In this document: one piece after another, positions 1 through 10,660 of the stretch
Numbering within the stretch: position 1 is the first letter of the stretch
Layout of the letters: each line of letters starts with the position of its first letter
NCBI GenBank assembly: GCA_012270965.1
Contig: JAAXHJ010000020.1
Coordinates: forward strand, 1-64,000
Length of the DNA: 64,000 bases
Direction of reading: 5' to 3'
From: Candidatus Palauibacter poriticola
GTDB lineage: Bacteria > Gemmatimonadota > Gemmatimonadetes > Palauibacterales > Palauibacteraceae
Translations under genes and position numbers: made by a program
Notes under the pieces: model-generated
Database searches by the model: none
The model's input: only the letters and a program-made list of their open reading frames with translations
Told to the model about the DNA's origin: nothing

Positions 1-1215
1 GCCCGAGATAGGGTTGTTCGAGGAGCCCACGAGACCCGCCATATAGCCCGCGACCGAGGCGAAGAGGAACCCCGCCAGGAGGGCGAAGACCGTCCCCAGC
101 GCGAGCACGAGCCAGTAGAGTCCGGGCGTGATGGCGAGCGCTCCGCGGTCGATGACGAGCACGAACACCGCGAGGATCGGCACCGCGAGCGCCACCGTCC
201 CCACCCCAACGAAGTTGATCGGCATGTCCCGCTCGGTGCGGAGGATCTCCGGCCCCCCGTCCGCCGCGCGGGCCGCGCGCAGCGCCTCGATGGAGGACCG
301 CACCCCATCCCTCACGGCCCCCAAGAGCGAGACGAGGGCCCACACGCCGCCCACGACCATGGCGCCGACGCCCATGAAACGAATCTGCGCGCTCCAGATC
401 GCGGCGGCCGCGTCGTACCCGCTCGCCTCCCCCGTGATCCCCGCCACGACTTGGGGGTCGGTGATCGCCATGTAGATGGGGATCCCCGCGAGCCAGGAGA
501 TCGCGCCGCCCGCGAGCACGAGGCTGCCGACGCGGGGTCCGACGATGTATCCGACGCCGAGCAGGGCGGGGGAGAGGTCGCTTCCGACTCCGAACACCGA
601 ACGGCCGAACGTGAGACCCGTTTCTATCGAGGACCCCGCGATCTTGAGGCCCGTCTGCGAGAGCTTCAGCAGGGCGGCAGCCACGCCCCCGATCGCGATC
701 AACCTCGCGCCCGAGCCGCCGCCGGCTCCGGCCTTGAGCACCTCCGCCGTCGCCACGCCCTCCGGAAAGCGCAGATCCGCCTCGACGATGAGGGCGCGCC
801 TGAGCGGTATGGTGAAGAGGACGCCGAGAATCCCGCCGCAGAGCGCGATCCCCATCGTGGGCAGGAACGGAAACCCGGCCCAGTGGCGGAGGAGGATGAG
901 CGCGGGCAGGGTGAAGATCACGCCGGCCGCCAGCGACTCGCCCGCCGAGGCGGCCGTCTGAACGATGTTGTTCTCGAGGATATTGTGCTCGCGGAACATC
1001 CTGAGGATCGCCATCGAGATCACGGCGGCCGGGATCGACGCGGACACGGTGAGGCCCACCTTGAGGCCCAGATAAGCGTTCGCCCCCGAGAGGACGGCGG
1101 AGAGGAGGATGCCGAGGACGATCGCCTTGCCGGTGATCTCGGGTAGGGACTGCGACGCGGGAATGAACGGCTTGTGGGCGCGCGATTCCGAGGCGCCGGC
1201 TGTTGAATCCGACAT
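1..1215 (-). CDS. OPT family oligopeptide transporter (N-terminal part; runs off left edge)
   Basis: Reverse-strand translation starting at CAT 1213-1215 reads MSDSTAGASESRAHKPFIPASQSLPEITGKAIVLGILLSAVLSGANAYLGLKVGLTVSASIPAAVISMAILR..., continuing open to position 1; multi-TM, OPT-like NxYLGLKVGLTVSASIP motif. Confidence 0.85.
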   Translation of the reverse strand, partial: MSDSTAGASESRAHKPFIPASQSLPEITGKAIVLGILLSAVLSGANAYLGLKVGLTVSASIPAAVISMAILRMFREHNILENNIVQTAASAGESLAAGVIFTLPALILLRHWAGFPFLPTMGIALCGGILGVLFTIPLRRALIVEADLRFPEGVATAEVLKAGAGGGSGARLIAIGGVAAALLKLSQTGLKIAGSSIETGLTFGRSVFGVGSDLSPALLGVGYIVGPRVGSLVLAGGAISWLAGIPIYMAITDPQVVAGITGEASGYDAAAAIWSAQIRFMGVGAMVVGGVWALVSLLGAVRDGVRSSIEALRAARAADGGPEILRTERDMPINFVGVGTVALAVPILAVFVLVIDRGALAITPGLYWLVLALGTVFALLAGFLFASVAGYMAGLVGSSNNPISG

Positions 1216-1510
1216 GGGCATCCCTCCAGATGGTCCCGGGACCGACACGGGAGACGTTCGAATCCTCATGGGGCGGGCTCGACCGATGAGACGCTAGTCG
1301 CGGGTCCGGCAGGGGTCAACACGGGAGCCCCTGCCGAAGTGGCACCCAGTTCGGCCTCACCGGACATCCCCGTCCCCGCCTGATCGGCGGTCGTCCCGCC
1401 GTTCCGGCGCATCGGGGTCTCGGAGCCGGCGTCGGGGAGGGCACGGGGATTGCCTACGAGACGGGGAAGCCGCAATCCGTTGGCGGCGGTTCGACGGGAA
1501 TCCCCCCGTC

Positions 1511-1563
1511 CGTGGCGGGCTGCAGTGCCGCTCGTAACGCAGCGGGGGTTCACCACCGGTTGC
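1511..1563 (+). repeat. Dispersed imperfect palindromic element, copy D (degenerate), upstream of clpB
   Basis: CGTGGCGGGCTGCAGTGCCGCTCGTAACGCAGCGGGGGTTCACCACCGGT matches the core GCCGCTCG(A)AACGCAGCGGG found elsewhere in the window. Confidence 0.6.
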
Positions 1564-1594
1564 GAGGGAAGGGTGCCGAGGCAGCGGAGAGAAG

Positions 1595-4219
1595 ATGATC
1601 CCGAACGACAGACTCACGGTTAAGGCCCGCGAGGCCCTGAACGGGGCGATGCGCGCCGCGCGCCGGTCGGACAACCCCGCCGTCGAGGACGTGCACCTCT
1701 TGGCGGCGCTGCTCCAGCAGGAGGGGGGCGTCATCGTGCCGGTCCTCCAGACCGTGGGCATCGATCTCCCCGATCTGGAGACGCGCCTCGAGGGGGCCAT
1801 GCGCCGCCTGCCGAGGCAGAGCGGAGCGGCTCCGGCCCTCAGTCGCGAACTCGACCGCGTCTTGGACGCGGCGGATGCGCTCGCGGGCGAGATGGGCGAT
1901 TCGTACGTGACGACCGAGCACCTCCTCTTGGCCCTCGCCGGAGAGAAGGCCTCCACGACGGGCCCCCTGCTCCGGAACGCGGGGGCGGGCCCGGACTCGA
2001 CGCGTCGGGCGGTGGAGGCGGTCCGCGGGCCGCATCGCGTGACGGATCAGGATCCGGAGGGGAAGTACCGCGCCCTCGAGCGGTACGGCGTCGATCTCAC
2101 GGCCGAGGCCCGCGCCGGGAAGCTCGATCCCGTCATCGGCCGGGATGCGGAGATCCGCCGGGTCATGCAGGTCCTCTCGCGGCGGAGGAAGAACAATCCC
2201 GTCCTCATCGGCGAGCCCGGCGTGGGCAAGACGGCGATCGCGGAAGGGCTCGCGCAGCGCATCGTCGCGGGAGACATTCCCGAATCGCTGCGGAACAAGC
2301 AGCTCGTGCAGCTCGACATCGGCTCGATGCTGGCCGGCGCCAAGTACCGGGGCGAGTTCGAGGAACGCCTGAAGGCGACGCTGAAGGAGATCACGGAGTC
2401 CGGTGGCCGTTACGTCGTCTTCCTCGACGAACTCCACACCGTGGTCGGAGCGGGGGCCGCCGAGGGCGCGGTGGATGCCGGGAACATGCTCAAGCCCGCC
2501 CTCGCCCGGGGCCAGCTTCGCATGGTGGGCGCGACGACGCTCGACGAATACCGGGTGCATATCGAGAAGGATCCGGCTCTGGAGCGGCGCTTCCAGCCGG
2601 TTCTCGTCGGGGAGCCCGGCGTGGACGAGACGGTGGCCATCCTGCGTGGACTCAAGGAGCGCTACGAGGTGCACCACGGCGTGCGGATCACGGATCCGGC
2701 ACTCCTGAGCGCCGCGCGCCTCTCCGACCGCTACATCGGCGACCGCTTTCTGCCCGACAAGGCGATCGACCTCGTCGACGAGGCGGCGTCCCGGCTCCGC
2801 ATCGAGATCGACTCCATGCCGGAGGAGATCGACGAACTGGATCGCCGGGTCACACAGCTCGAGATCGAGCGCGAGGCGCTGCGCGAGGAGGACGACGCGC
2901 GGAGCCGGGCGCGGCTCACGGAGCTGGAGGGCGAACTCGCCGCCGCGCGCGAGTCGCTCGCCGGACTGAATGCGCGCTGGATCCGCGAGAAGGACACCAT
3001 CGAGACCGTCCGGCGCTTCAAGCGCGAGATCGAGGAACTCGGCGTGGAGGCGCAGCAGGCGCAGCGGCGCGTGGACCACCAGCGCGCGGCCGAGATCCTG
3101 CACGGCGAGCTGCCGAAGCTGCGGACCGAACTCCTCGCGGCGGAGGCGAAGCTGAGGGAGATACAAGACGAGGGCTCCTTCCTGAACGAGGAGGTCGGGC
3201 CCGGCGAGATCGCCGAGGTCGTCGCGAGCTGGACCGGGATTCCGGTGGCCCGGATGCTTGAAGACGAGAAGGACCGTCTCGCCACGCTCGAGGAGCACCT
3301 GCACCGGCGGGTGGTGAACCAGTCGCACGCCATCACGGCGGTGTCGGATGCCGTGCGCCGGAGCCGCGCGGGACTCCAGGATCCGAACCGTCCCATCGGG
3401 AGCTTCATGTTCCTCGGCCCCACCGGTGTCGGGAAGACGGAGACGGCGAGGGCGCTGGCGGAGTTCCTCTTCGACGAGGAGTCGGCCATGGTCCGGATCG
3501 ATATGTCCGAGTACATGGAGCGGCACGCGGTGGCGCGGCTCATCGGAGCACCGCCCGGGTATGTCGGCTACGAGGAGGGTGGGCAGCTCACCGAGGCGGT
3601 GCGGCGGCGTCCCTACACCGTGGTCCTCTTCGACGAGATCGAGAAGGCGCACCCGGAAGTCTTCAACGTCCTTCTGCAGATCCTGGACGACGGACGGCTG
3701 ACCGATGGCCGTGGGCGCACGGTGGACTTCCGCAACGCCGTACTCATCATGACGAGCAACATCGGAAGTTCCCGAATCCTCGCTCGTTCCGAGGCCGGCG
3801 AGTCGTGGGCCGGGACGGAGGCGGAGGTCGAGACCGCTCTGCGCGGGCGCTTCAAGCCCGAGTTCCTCAACCGCGTCGATGAGATCCTCGTCTTCCGGCC
3901 GCTGAGCCGGGAGCACCTCGAGTTGATCGTCGGGATCCAAGTGGAGCGGGTGGCGCGCATGTTGGCGGAGCGGGACATCCGAATCGAGGTCGGCGCACCC
4001 GCCAAGCGAAGAATCGCCGAGGTCGGATACGACCCCGCGTTCGGAGCGCGCCCGCTCAAGCGCGCGATCCAGCGGCTCATCGCGAACCCGCTCGCCATGG
4101 CGTTCCTGGAGGGACGCTTCCGGGAGGGCGACGCGCTGCGCGTGGAACTCGATGAGGACGGAGACGGGCTGGCCTTCGCGCCGCTGGGGGCACCCGAGTC
4201 ACCGGAGGGGGAGGAATGA
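1595..4219 (+). CDS. clpB: ATP-dependent chaperone ClpB
   Basis: 874 aa; Clp N domain, two AAA+ modules ([37 protein letters not shown]), ClpB middle coiled-coil. Confidence 0.97.
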   Translation: MIPNDRLTVKAREALNGAMRAARRSDNPAVEDVHLLAALLQQEGGVIVPVLQTVGIDLPDLETRLEGAMRRLPRQSGAAPALSRELDRVLDAADALAGEMGDSYVTTEHLLLALAGEKASTTGPLLRNAGAGPDSTRRAVEAVRGPHRVTDQDPEGKYRALERYGVDLTAEARAGKLDPVIGRDAEIRRVMQVLSRRRKNNPVLIGEPGVGKTAIAEGLAQRIVAGDIPESLRNKQLVQLDIGSMLAGAKYRGEFEERLKATLKEITESGGRYVVFLDELHTVVGAGAAEGAVDAGNMLKPALARGQLRMVGATTLDEYRVHIEKDPALERRFQPVLVGEPGVDETVAILRGLKERYEVHHGVRITDPALLSAARLSDRYIGDRFLPDKAIDLVDEAASRLRIEIDSMPEEIDELDRRVTQLEIEREALREEDDARSRARLTELEGELAAARESLAGLNARWIREKDTIETVRRFKREIEELGVEAQQAQRRVDHQRAAEILHGELPKLRTELLAAEAKLREIQDEGSFLNEEVGPGEIAEVVASWTGIPVARMLEDEKDRLATLEEHLHRRVVNQSHAITAVSDAVRRSRAGLQDPNRPIGSFMFLGPTGVGKTETARALAEFLFDEESAMVRIDMSEYMERHAVARLIGAPPGYVGYEEGGQLTEAVRRRPYTVVLFDEIEKAHPEVFNVLLQILDDGRLTDGRGRTVDFRNAVLIMTSNIGSSRILARSEAGESWAGTEAEVETALRGRFKPEFLNRVDEILVFRPLSREHLELIVGIQVERVARMLAERDIRIEVGAPAKRRIAEVGYDPAFGARPLKRAIQRLIANPLAMAFLEGRFREGDALRVELDEDGDGLAFAPLGAPESPEGEE

Positions 4220-4713
4220 ACGCGGCGGGGTTCTTGAAAGGCGGGGCTCCCGTTGGGGTTCGCGTTGGCGTCCGCATTGCGATCCTGGTCATGGCCGCGG
4301 CGGGTTTCGCGCTCGCCGGGTGCGCGTCGCGCGGAGGCTCCGGGACCGAGTCCGGCGCGGAGCTGTATGGAGCGGAGTCGGCGGAGGCGGCGATCGGGCG
4401 GTTTCTCGATGCCGCGAAGCTGGGCGACTACGCGGCCATGGCTCGGCTGTTCGGAACGGAGGACGGCCCCGCGGAACGCCGCTGGGGACGGGCCGAGACG
4501 GAGCAGAGGATGTTCGTGCTTGCGGGCCTGCTCGCGCCGAACGGCTACGAACTCCGCCCGAATCCCGTCTTCGGGGACGGCGGCGCCGCGCGCTGGATGG
4601 TCGATTTGACGAGGATGCGAAACGGGGCCGTGAGCGTCCCGTTCTTCATCGTTTCGGATGGGAACCGCTGGTTTGTGGAGCGCATCGGGACGGAGGGACT
4701 CCGGACTCCGTGA
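4216..4713 (+). CDS. Hypothetical lipoprotein
   Basis: 165 aa; signal peptide with LAGC lipobox; ATGA overlap with clpB stop. Confidence 0.7.
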   Translation: MNAAGFLKGGAPVGVRVGVRIAILVMAAAGFALAGCASRGGSGTESGAELYGAESAEAAIGRFLDAAKLGDYAAMARLFGTEDGPAERRWGRAETEQRMFVLAGLLAPNGYELRPNPVFGDGGAARWMVDLTRMRNGAVSVPFFIVSDGNRWFVERIGTEGLRTP

Positions 4714-5452
4714 TCCCGGCGGGCCGTTCGTGGTAGCGCCGGAGCCGCCGCGGGTCCGCGCCCGCGACAAAGGCCGCGCGCAGCGCCCAGTGCTTGACGA
4801 CCGTCCGCAGGAAACCCGCCTCCCAGCGCCGGCTCGAGGTGCGCGCCGCGAGGGGGAGCAGGCGAAAGCGAGCGACTCGCCGAACGGCCCGGACGAACGT
4901 CACGTCCTCGAATAGGGGAAGGTTCCTGAAGCCGCCGCATGCCTCGTAGGCGTCGCGCGTCGCGAAGAGGGCCTGATCGCCCGTGGCGGTGTGGAGCCGG
5001 CGAGTACGCCAGTTCACGCCCCACTCGAGCAGGCGGTAGCGCCGGCCGCGCGCGTGCGGATCGAGGGCGAAGCGGAAACAGCCCGCCTCCGCGCCCGCGC
5101 GCACGGCGGCACGGATAGCCGTCGCGCCGCCGTCGGGAAGCCACGTGTCCGCGTGCACGAAGACGAGAATCTCTCCGTTCGCCGCCCGCGCCCCGGCGGC
5201 GAGCTGTGCACCGCGATTCCGGCGGGTCGAGAGGACGCGGCCATGGTCCGCCGCGAGCGCCACCGTACGATCCCGGCTGCCCCCGTCGACCACGATGATC
5301 TCCGCCTCCGCGCCGAGAGCGGATTTCGCGCGCCGAAGCGTCTCGGCGAGCCGCGCCTCCTCATCGAGCGTTGGGACGATGACGGAGAACTCCGGCCCGG
5401 GACGTGCGGGCCGCCGCGTCAACCCTGTGAGGGGTTCCGGCTCCCGCCTCAC
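4646..5452 (-). CDS. Glycosyltransferase family 2 (TIGR04283-type)
   Basis: FSVIVPTLDEEARLAETLRRA...AEIIVVDGGSRDRT...NRGAQLAAGARAANGEILVFVHADTWLP; GTG start overlaps the upstream stop. Confidence 0.85.
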   Translation of the reverse strand: MRREPEPLTGLTRRPARPGPEFSVIVPTLDEEARLAETLRRAKSALGAEAEIIVVDGGSRDRTVALAADHGRVLSTRRNRGAQLAAGARAANGEILVFVHADTWLPDGGATAIRAAVRAGAEAGCFRFALDPHARGRRYRLLEWGVNWRTRRLHTATGDQALFATRDAYEACGGFRNLPLFEDVTFVRAVRRVARFRLLPLAARTSSRRWEAGFLRTVVKHWALRAAFVAGADPRRLRRYHERPAGITESGVPPSRCAPQTSGSHPKR

Positions 5453-5883
5453 CCGGGCTCGGGATCCTCCCGCATCTCCAGGAGCACGCCCTTCAGCGAG
5501 CGCGGATGCAGAAACGCAATGCGGGCGCCGCCGGCGCCGCGGCGGATCCGGGGCGGTATGGTCTCCGCGCCGGCCACTTCGGCTTCCGCGAGGGCAGCCT
5601 CGAGATCGCAGACGCGGACGCAGACGTGGTGAATGCCGGGACCACGCCGGTCGAGGAAGCGCGCGATGGGCGACTCCGGGGTGAGGGGAGCGAGTAGCTC
5701 GATGCGCCCGGCGCCCTCGCCGAGGAAGGCGGCCCGAATACCCTCCGAGGGAACGGTTTCCTCGCCGGACGATGGTCGGCCGAGGATGGCGGACCACTGC
5801 CGCACGGCTTCCGGCAGCGAGTTGACCGCGATTCCCACGTGGTCGATTATGGGCGCGCCCGGAATACGGTTGCCTTGGTTCAC
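5449..5883 (-). CDS. mce: Methylmalonyl-CoA epimerase (VOC family)
   Basis: [24 protein letters not shown]...[26 protein letters not shown]...[17 protein letters not shown] start at 5883. Confidence 0.88.
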   Translation of the reverse strand: MNQGNRIPGAPIIDHVGIAVNSLPEAVRQWSAILGRPSSGEETVPSEGIRAAFLGEGAGRIELLAPLTPESPIARFLDRRGPGIHHVCVRVCDLEAALAEAEVAGAETIPPRIRRGAGGARIAFLHPRSLKGVLLEMREDPEPG

Positions 5884-6051
5884 TGCGGCCGGAGACCCTC
5901 TTTTCGTTCCTGGAACGGTGGAGAACACGGGCGTTGGCGGCGGGGTACGAAGCCTCGCGCGCGGGAACGTATTCCGGACCCGGCGCCGGAGCCAGTGACG
6001 AGAAGCGGTTCCCGGTGGGGCGAGCCGGGGGGCGCAGAACAGGAGATTCGA

Positions 6052-6390
6052 ATGGCTGCTGCTGCGAATGGAGGACCCCTCGAGATCACGGATGCGAATT
6101 TCGCGGACGAGATCGAGGGCGCGGACGGTCTGGCGATGGTGGATTTCTGGGCGGAGTGGTGCGGCCCGTGCAGGCTCGTCGGACCGGTCGTCGACGAACT
6201 CGCACAGGAGTATTCGGGGCGCGTCACGATCGGGAAACTCGATGTGGACGCGAACCCGGACACCGCCTACCGCTTCAACGTGCGCTCGATCCCGAGCATC
6301 CTCTTCTTCAGGGATGGCGAGGTCGTGGACACCCTCGTGGGGGCGCACCCCAGGGATTCTCTGGAGAGAAAGATCCTCGAGCACGCCTAG
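6052..6390 (+). CDS. trxA: Thioredoxin
   Basis: 112 aa with [26 protein letters not shown] at 6052. Confidence 0.95.
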   Translation: MAAAANGGPLEITDANFADEIEGADGLAMVDFWAEWCGPCRLVGPVVDELAQEYSGRVTIGKLDVDANPDTAYRFNVRSIPSILFFRDGEVVDTLVGAHPRDSLERKILEHA

Positions 6391-6396
6391 CGGCCT

Positions 6397-6422
6397 CGTG
6401 GCGAAACCCCGCGTCAGCGCCC
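6397..6422 (+). repeat. Dispersed palindromic element, left-arm half copy A, overlapping the rsmI start
   Basis: CGTGGCGAAACCCCGCGTCAGCGCC matches the left arm of the copy at 10661 (CGTGGCAAACCCCCGCGTCAGCGCC). Confidence 0.5.
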
Positions 6423-7279
6423 CCCCGCGTGTCGTGACGGGGACGCTGTACGTGGTCGGTACGCCGATCGGCAATGTGGACGACATGCCGCGGCGCGCGA
6501 TTCGGATTCTGCGTTCGGTCGACGTGTGCTACGCGGAAGACACGCGGCACACGGGCACGCTGCTCGCGCGGCTGAGGGCGGACGTCTCGTTGCGGTCGCT
6601 CCACATGCACAACGAGCGCGCGCGGGTGGACGAATTGCTCGCCGTCCTCGGCGCGGGGCGCTCCGCCGCTCTCGTGTCCGACGCGGGAACGCCGACCGTG
6701 TCCGACCCGGGCTGCCGGGCGGTGGCCGCCGCCCGCGACGCGGGGCACGAGGTGCTCGCCGTTCCCGGTCCCTCCGCCGTGGTGGCCGCGCTCTCGGTGT
6801 CGGGCTTCTCCGCCGACCGGTTTCTCTTTGTCGGATTCGCTCCCCGGCGGGGCGGCGAACGCTCCGCCTGGATCGACGACCTCCGTGCCTGCGCGGACAC
6901 GGTGGTCGCCTTCGAAGCGCCGGGGCGGCTGGTCGCGCTCCTCGAGGAGTTGGTTGACGGGGGGCTGGGTGAGCGGAAGGCAGTGGTCTGCCGGGAACTG
7001 ACGAAGCTGCACGAGGAAACCACGACCGGCTCCGTGCGGGAGTTGGCGTCCGCCTTCGCGACGCGCGAGGTCCGGGGCGAGGTGACGATCGTCTTCGGCG
7101 CCGGTACGGCAGGCAACGAAGCGCCCGATCTGGCGGTCCTGATGGAGGAGGCGCGACATTGGTCGCGCGATGGCCTACGGCGGCGCGAGATTGCCGGTCG
7201 CTTGGCTGCGGAGTTCGGTCTGAGCCGGAACGAGGCCTATCGCGTGAGCTTGCAGGTTCAAGAGGCGCCCTCGGAATGA
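6398..7279 (+). CDS. rsmI: 16S rRNA (cytidine(1402)-2'-O)-methyltransferase RsmI
   Basis: TLYVVGTPIGNVDDMPRRAIRILRSVDVCYAEDTRHTGTLL...SDAGTPTVSDPG; start could be GTG 6398 or GTG 6434. Confidence 0.93.
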   Translation: MAKPRVSAPPRVVTGTLYVVGTPIGNVDDMPRRAIRILRSVDVCYAEDTRHTGTLLARLRADVSLRSLHMHNERARVDELLAVLGAGRSAALVSDAGTPTVSDPGCRAVAAARDAGHEVLAVPGPSAVVAALSVSGFSADRFLFVGFAPRRGGERSAWIDDLRACADTVVAFEAPGRLVALLEELVDGGLGERKAVVCRELTKLHEETTTGSVRELASAFATREVRGEVTIVFGAGTAGNEAPDLAVLMEEARHWSRDGLRRREIAGRLAAEFGLSRNEAYRVSLQVQEAPSE

Positions 7280-10200
7280 CTGACGGATTCGGCTTCGAAC
7301 GGCTGTCCGCCGCCTGCGCGGCGGCCCGGGCGCGCGCCGCGGGGACGGCGGCGGCGGCAGCCGTGACGCTGGGTGGAGCGCTGGTCCTCGTTCTTTCCCT
7401 GCTCCCGGTTTCCGCCCGGGAGGGCCGCGGTTCGCTCGTTCCGCTCGCGCTCGCCCTCGTCCTGTGGGCCGGCCTCGCCGGGCTGGCGTGGATCGCCCGC
7501 CGCGTCTGGCAGGCGCTGCGTCCGCATGCCGTGGCGGGGGAGGCGGACGCCGCGGCGGGGCTGGGGGCCGGCGATGTCCGCTCCGCGATCGAGCTGGAGG
7601 GGGCGGGGACGGCGGCGGGGGCCGGGTTGGCCGCTCTCCACCGCGCGCGCGTCTCCGAGGCGCTGGCGAAGGCGGCGTCGCGCGGGCTCCTGCCGGTCAC
7701 CGGCCGGGGGTGGAAGCGGCGGATTCGCCGCTCGGGCGTCGCCGTGGCGCTCATGCTCGTCGCGATCTCGGTGGCCGCTCTCCTGCGGCCGCAGCCCACG
7801 TTCTCCGCCGCCGCGGCGCTGGGCGCGCCGTGGCGCACCGCCTTCCCGGCACCGCTGCCGCCCCTCGGCCTGACGGGCGCGGCCGGCGTACCGCGGGGAG
7901 AGGCGGCGGTGGTGTCCATCTCGGCCACGGGACGCGAACGGGTCGACCTTGTGTGGCGCGCGGCGGGCCGGGCGCCCGAACGGACCCTCCTCGAAGTATC
8001 GGCGACCGGTTCGGCGCAGGGCCGCACCGGGCCGATCATCTCCCCCACGGCGGTGTGGGTCGAGGACCGGGAGGGCTTTACGAGCGACACCCTCCGCGTC
8101 CGTCCCCTCGAGCCGCTCCTGGTCCAAGATCTCCAGCTCACCGTCGAGTTCCCGGCCTACCTGGGGCGCGGATCCGAGCGCTACCGCGGCCGGATTCCCC
8201 CGCTCGTGGCGCCGGAGGGTACGAGGTTGCGGTTGAGCGGGGAGACGAACCTCCCACTCGATGGCGGGGCGCTCGCATGGCGGCCCGGCGACCGTGAGAC
8301 CGGCGAGGCGGCACCCCGCATCCCGCTCGAGATCGCGGGCTCACAGTTCGCCGCTTCGTGGGTTCCCGAGCGGACGGGCGCATGGGCGTGGGAACTGCGG
8401 GCGGAATCTTCACTCGGCGCGCCCATCCTCCCCGACCCGATCCGGGTGCTCGTCGTCCCCGATCTTCAGCCGCGCATCCACCTCCTCTACCCGGCTCCGG
8501 ACACGACCTTGGGCAGCGGGCGCGTGATGCCGGTCATCGTCGACATAGAGGACGACATCGGGCTACGCCAAGCCATCGTGCGCAGCTGGCGCTCGGGCTT
8601 GGGCGGCGAGAACGCGGAGCGGAGGGAGGCGCTCTCCCCCGACCCGGCAGGGGCGGAGCGGGCGGTGTTCCGGCACCTGCTCGACCGCAGCGCGGAGTCC
8701 TTCCTCCCCGGGGACACGCTGTTCTACCGCTTCGAGGCCTTCGACGGACACCCGGCCAGAGGCCCCTCGCTGTCCGACGTTTTTCTGCTTCGCGTCCCGA
8801 CGTTTGCGGATATCAGGGACCGGCGTGCGGAGCAGACCGAGGCCCTGTCCGAAGACGCGCAGGCGCTGGAAGAGAGGCTGGAGGGGCTGGCCGAGGCGGC
8901 GGCCGACGCGGCACGGCAGACGGATGCGGAGGGTGACGACAGCGAGGACGTTCGGTTCGATGCCACGGAAGAGGCGCGGAGCGTGCTCGACGATGGGCAG
9001 CGCGCCGAGGAGGAACTCGCGGGGATCGAGGAGCAGATCGAAGCCCTGCGGGAGGAACTCGAGGCCTCGCCGCTCTCCGACCCCGCGTTGCAGGAGCAGT
9101 TGGAGCGGCTGGCCGAACGCTACGCGGAATTGGCCGAAAGCGGACTCGATGAGCAGATCGAGGCGCTCGCGGAAGCGCTGCGGGAGCTGGACCCGGAAGC
9201 GGTGCGGGAAGCGCTCGAACAGCTCTCCGAGGACTACGAGACGCTGCGGGAGCGGGTGGACCAGACGCTCGGCATGCTCGAGCAGGCCGCGCTCGAACAG
9301 GCGATGAAGTCGGCGCAGGCCAACGCGGATGAACTGGCGCGGGAACAGAGGGACGTCGCCGGGGAGGAGGATGCCGAGGCGTTCCGGGAAGGCCAGGATT
9401 CGCTCGTCGAACAGGCGGAGGCGCTGGCGGAGCGCCTGGCGGAACTGGAGGCGGAACTCGCGGCGGCGGACCGGGAGGCGGCGGCGGATTCCGCGCGGGC
9501 CGCCGGAGAGCGCACGCAGGAGGCGCTGGGGAAGATGGCCGACGCGCAGGGCGGAGCCGAGTCGTCCCCATCGGCGGAGGCGGGCGAGGTCGGCGAGACG
9601 GAGCGGCAGGCGGCGGAGGAAGCCGCGGAGGCGCTCGAACAGGCGGCGGGTGCCCTCGGCTCGGCGCAGCGGGAGATGAGCGGGGAACGGGGAGAGGCCG
9701 CCGTCGAATCGCTCGCTCGCGCGCGCGGCGAGGCGCTCGCGCTGGCGGAGGAGGAGGGCCACCTGTCGGAGGCGACCCGAGGCGAGAACGCGGCGGATCC
9801 GGCAGCTTGGCGCGCGCGGCAGGGCGCCGTGCGTCAGGGGTTGGAGAATCTGGTCGAGAGACTCTCGGAGGCCGGGAACGAGGCCGCCATGCTCAACCAG
9901 CGCACGGGGGCGGCGGCGGGCGAGGCGGCGGAGCGCATGGATCAGCTGCTTGACCGGCTCGCGGGGGATGGGGCGCGGCGTCTCCCCTCCCGGGCGGAGG
10001 TCGAGGGCATCCAGGAGTCGCTGAACTCGCTGGCCCGACACCTGCTGGCGAGCGAGGAGGCGGCGCGGGCCGCCGGCGAGCAGTCCGCCGGCCAGGATGC
10101 GGCGGATCAGATGAACCAGCTTGCGCAGCAGCAGCAGGCGGTGACGCAGGAGACGAGTTCGCTCCTCATGCCCGGCCCGCGCCCGCCGGGAGAGGAGCGG

Positions 10201-10641
10201 CGACGCGAGGAGATCGTGCGGCGGCAGGAGGAGGTCGCCGAGGAACTCGGAGAGGTGGAGGATCCGGAGGGCGATCTCCTGGGACGTCCCGAGGAGCTCG
10301 CGGAGGAGGCGGCCGAACTCGCGCGACAGCTCGAGTTGGAGGGGCCAACGCAGGAGACGCTCGAACGACAGCGGCAACTCTTCCGGCGCATGCTCGATGC
10401 GGGACGCTCGCTTGAGGACGAGGATCTCGATCCCAACGAACGGGAGTCGCGCGAGGCCACGGCCCCGCCGGGGATTCCGCCGGCGATCGATCCGGAGTTG
10501 CTGCGGGGACGCCGCTACCCGGCGCCCTCGGAGGCGTTGCTCCGGGAACTGCCGCTCTTCTATCGATCGCTGATCTTCGAGTACTTCGACCGCCTGAACC
10601 GCGTGCCGCCGCCGAGCGCGGAGGCCCGGCGGGAGCCCTGA
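7276..10641 (+). CDS. DUF4175-like membrane/coiled-coil protein
   Basis: 1121 aa; two N-terminal TM segments, an Ig-like/extracellular segment, then a very long E/A/L/R-rich coiled-coil C-terminal half; ATGA overlap with rsmI. Confidence 0.75.
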   Translation: MTDGFGFERLSAACAAARARAAGTAAAAAVTLGGALVLVLSLLPVSAREGRGSLVPLALALVLWAGLAGLAWIARRVWQALRPHAVAGEADAAAGLGAGDVRSAIELEGAGTAAGAGLAALHRARVSEALAKAASRGLLPVTGRGWKRRIRRSGVAVALMLVAISVAALLRPQPTFSAAAALGAPWRTAFPAPLPPLGLTGAAGVPRGEAAVVSISATGRERVDLVWRAAGRAPERTLLEVSATGSAQGRTGPIISPTAVWVEDREGFTSDTLRVRPLEPLLVQDLQLTVEFPAYLGRGSERYRGRIPPLVAPEGTRLRLSGETNLPLDGGALAWRPGDRETGEAAPRIPLEIAGSQFAASWVPERTGAWAWELRAESSLGAPILPDPIRVLVVPDLQPRIHLLYPAPDTTLGSGRVMPVIVDIEDDIGLRQAIVRSWRSGLGGENAERREALSPDPAGAERAVFRHLLDRSAESFLPGDTLFYRFEAFDGHPARGPSLSDVFLLRVPTFADIRDRRAEQTEALSEDAQALEERLEGLAEAAADAARQTDAEGDDSEDVRFDATEEARSVLDDGQRAEEELAGIEEQIEALREELEASPLSDPALQEQLERLAERYAELAESGLDEQIEALAEALRELDPEAVREALEQLSEDYETLRERVDQTLGMLEQAALEQAMKSAQANADELAREQRDVAGEEDAEAFREGQDSLVEQAEALAERLAELEAELAAADREAAADSARAAGERTQEALGKMADAQGGAESSPSAEAGEVGETERQAAEEAAEALEQAAGALGSAQREMSGERGEAAVESLARARGEALALAEEEGHLSEATRGENAADPAAWRARQGAVRQGLENLVERLSEAGNEAAMLNQRTGAAAGEAAERMDQLLDRLAGDGARRLPSRAEVEGIQESLNSLARHLLASEEAARAAGEQSAGQDAADQMNQLAQQQQAVTQETSSLLMPGPRPPGEERRREEIVRRQEEVAEELGEVEDPEGDLLGRPEELAEEAAELARQLELEGPTQETLERQRQLFRRMLDAGRSLEDEDLDPNERESREATAPPGIPPAIDPELLRGRRYPAPSEALLRELPLFYRSLIFEYFDRLNRVPPPSAEARREP

Positions 10642-10660
10642 CGTGAACCGTCCCAGCAGT

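Noticed and set aside
451-1146. + strand ORF of 231 aa (D/E/R-rich)
   Set aside because: Antisense to the OPT transporter reading frame, which shows clear TM-protein sequence.
1440-1515. GGTTCGAC-containing stretch before clpB as a possible tRNA
   Set aside because: No acceptor/anticodon arms could be paired; the adjacent palindrome is better explained by the dispersed repeat.
1550-3940. 796-aa minus-strand ORF antisense to clpB
   Set aside because: High-GC shadow ORF: translation is H/R/D/L-rich with no family-like motifs, fully opposite a confident clpB.
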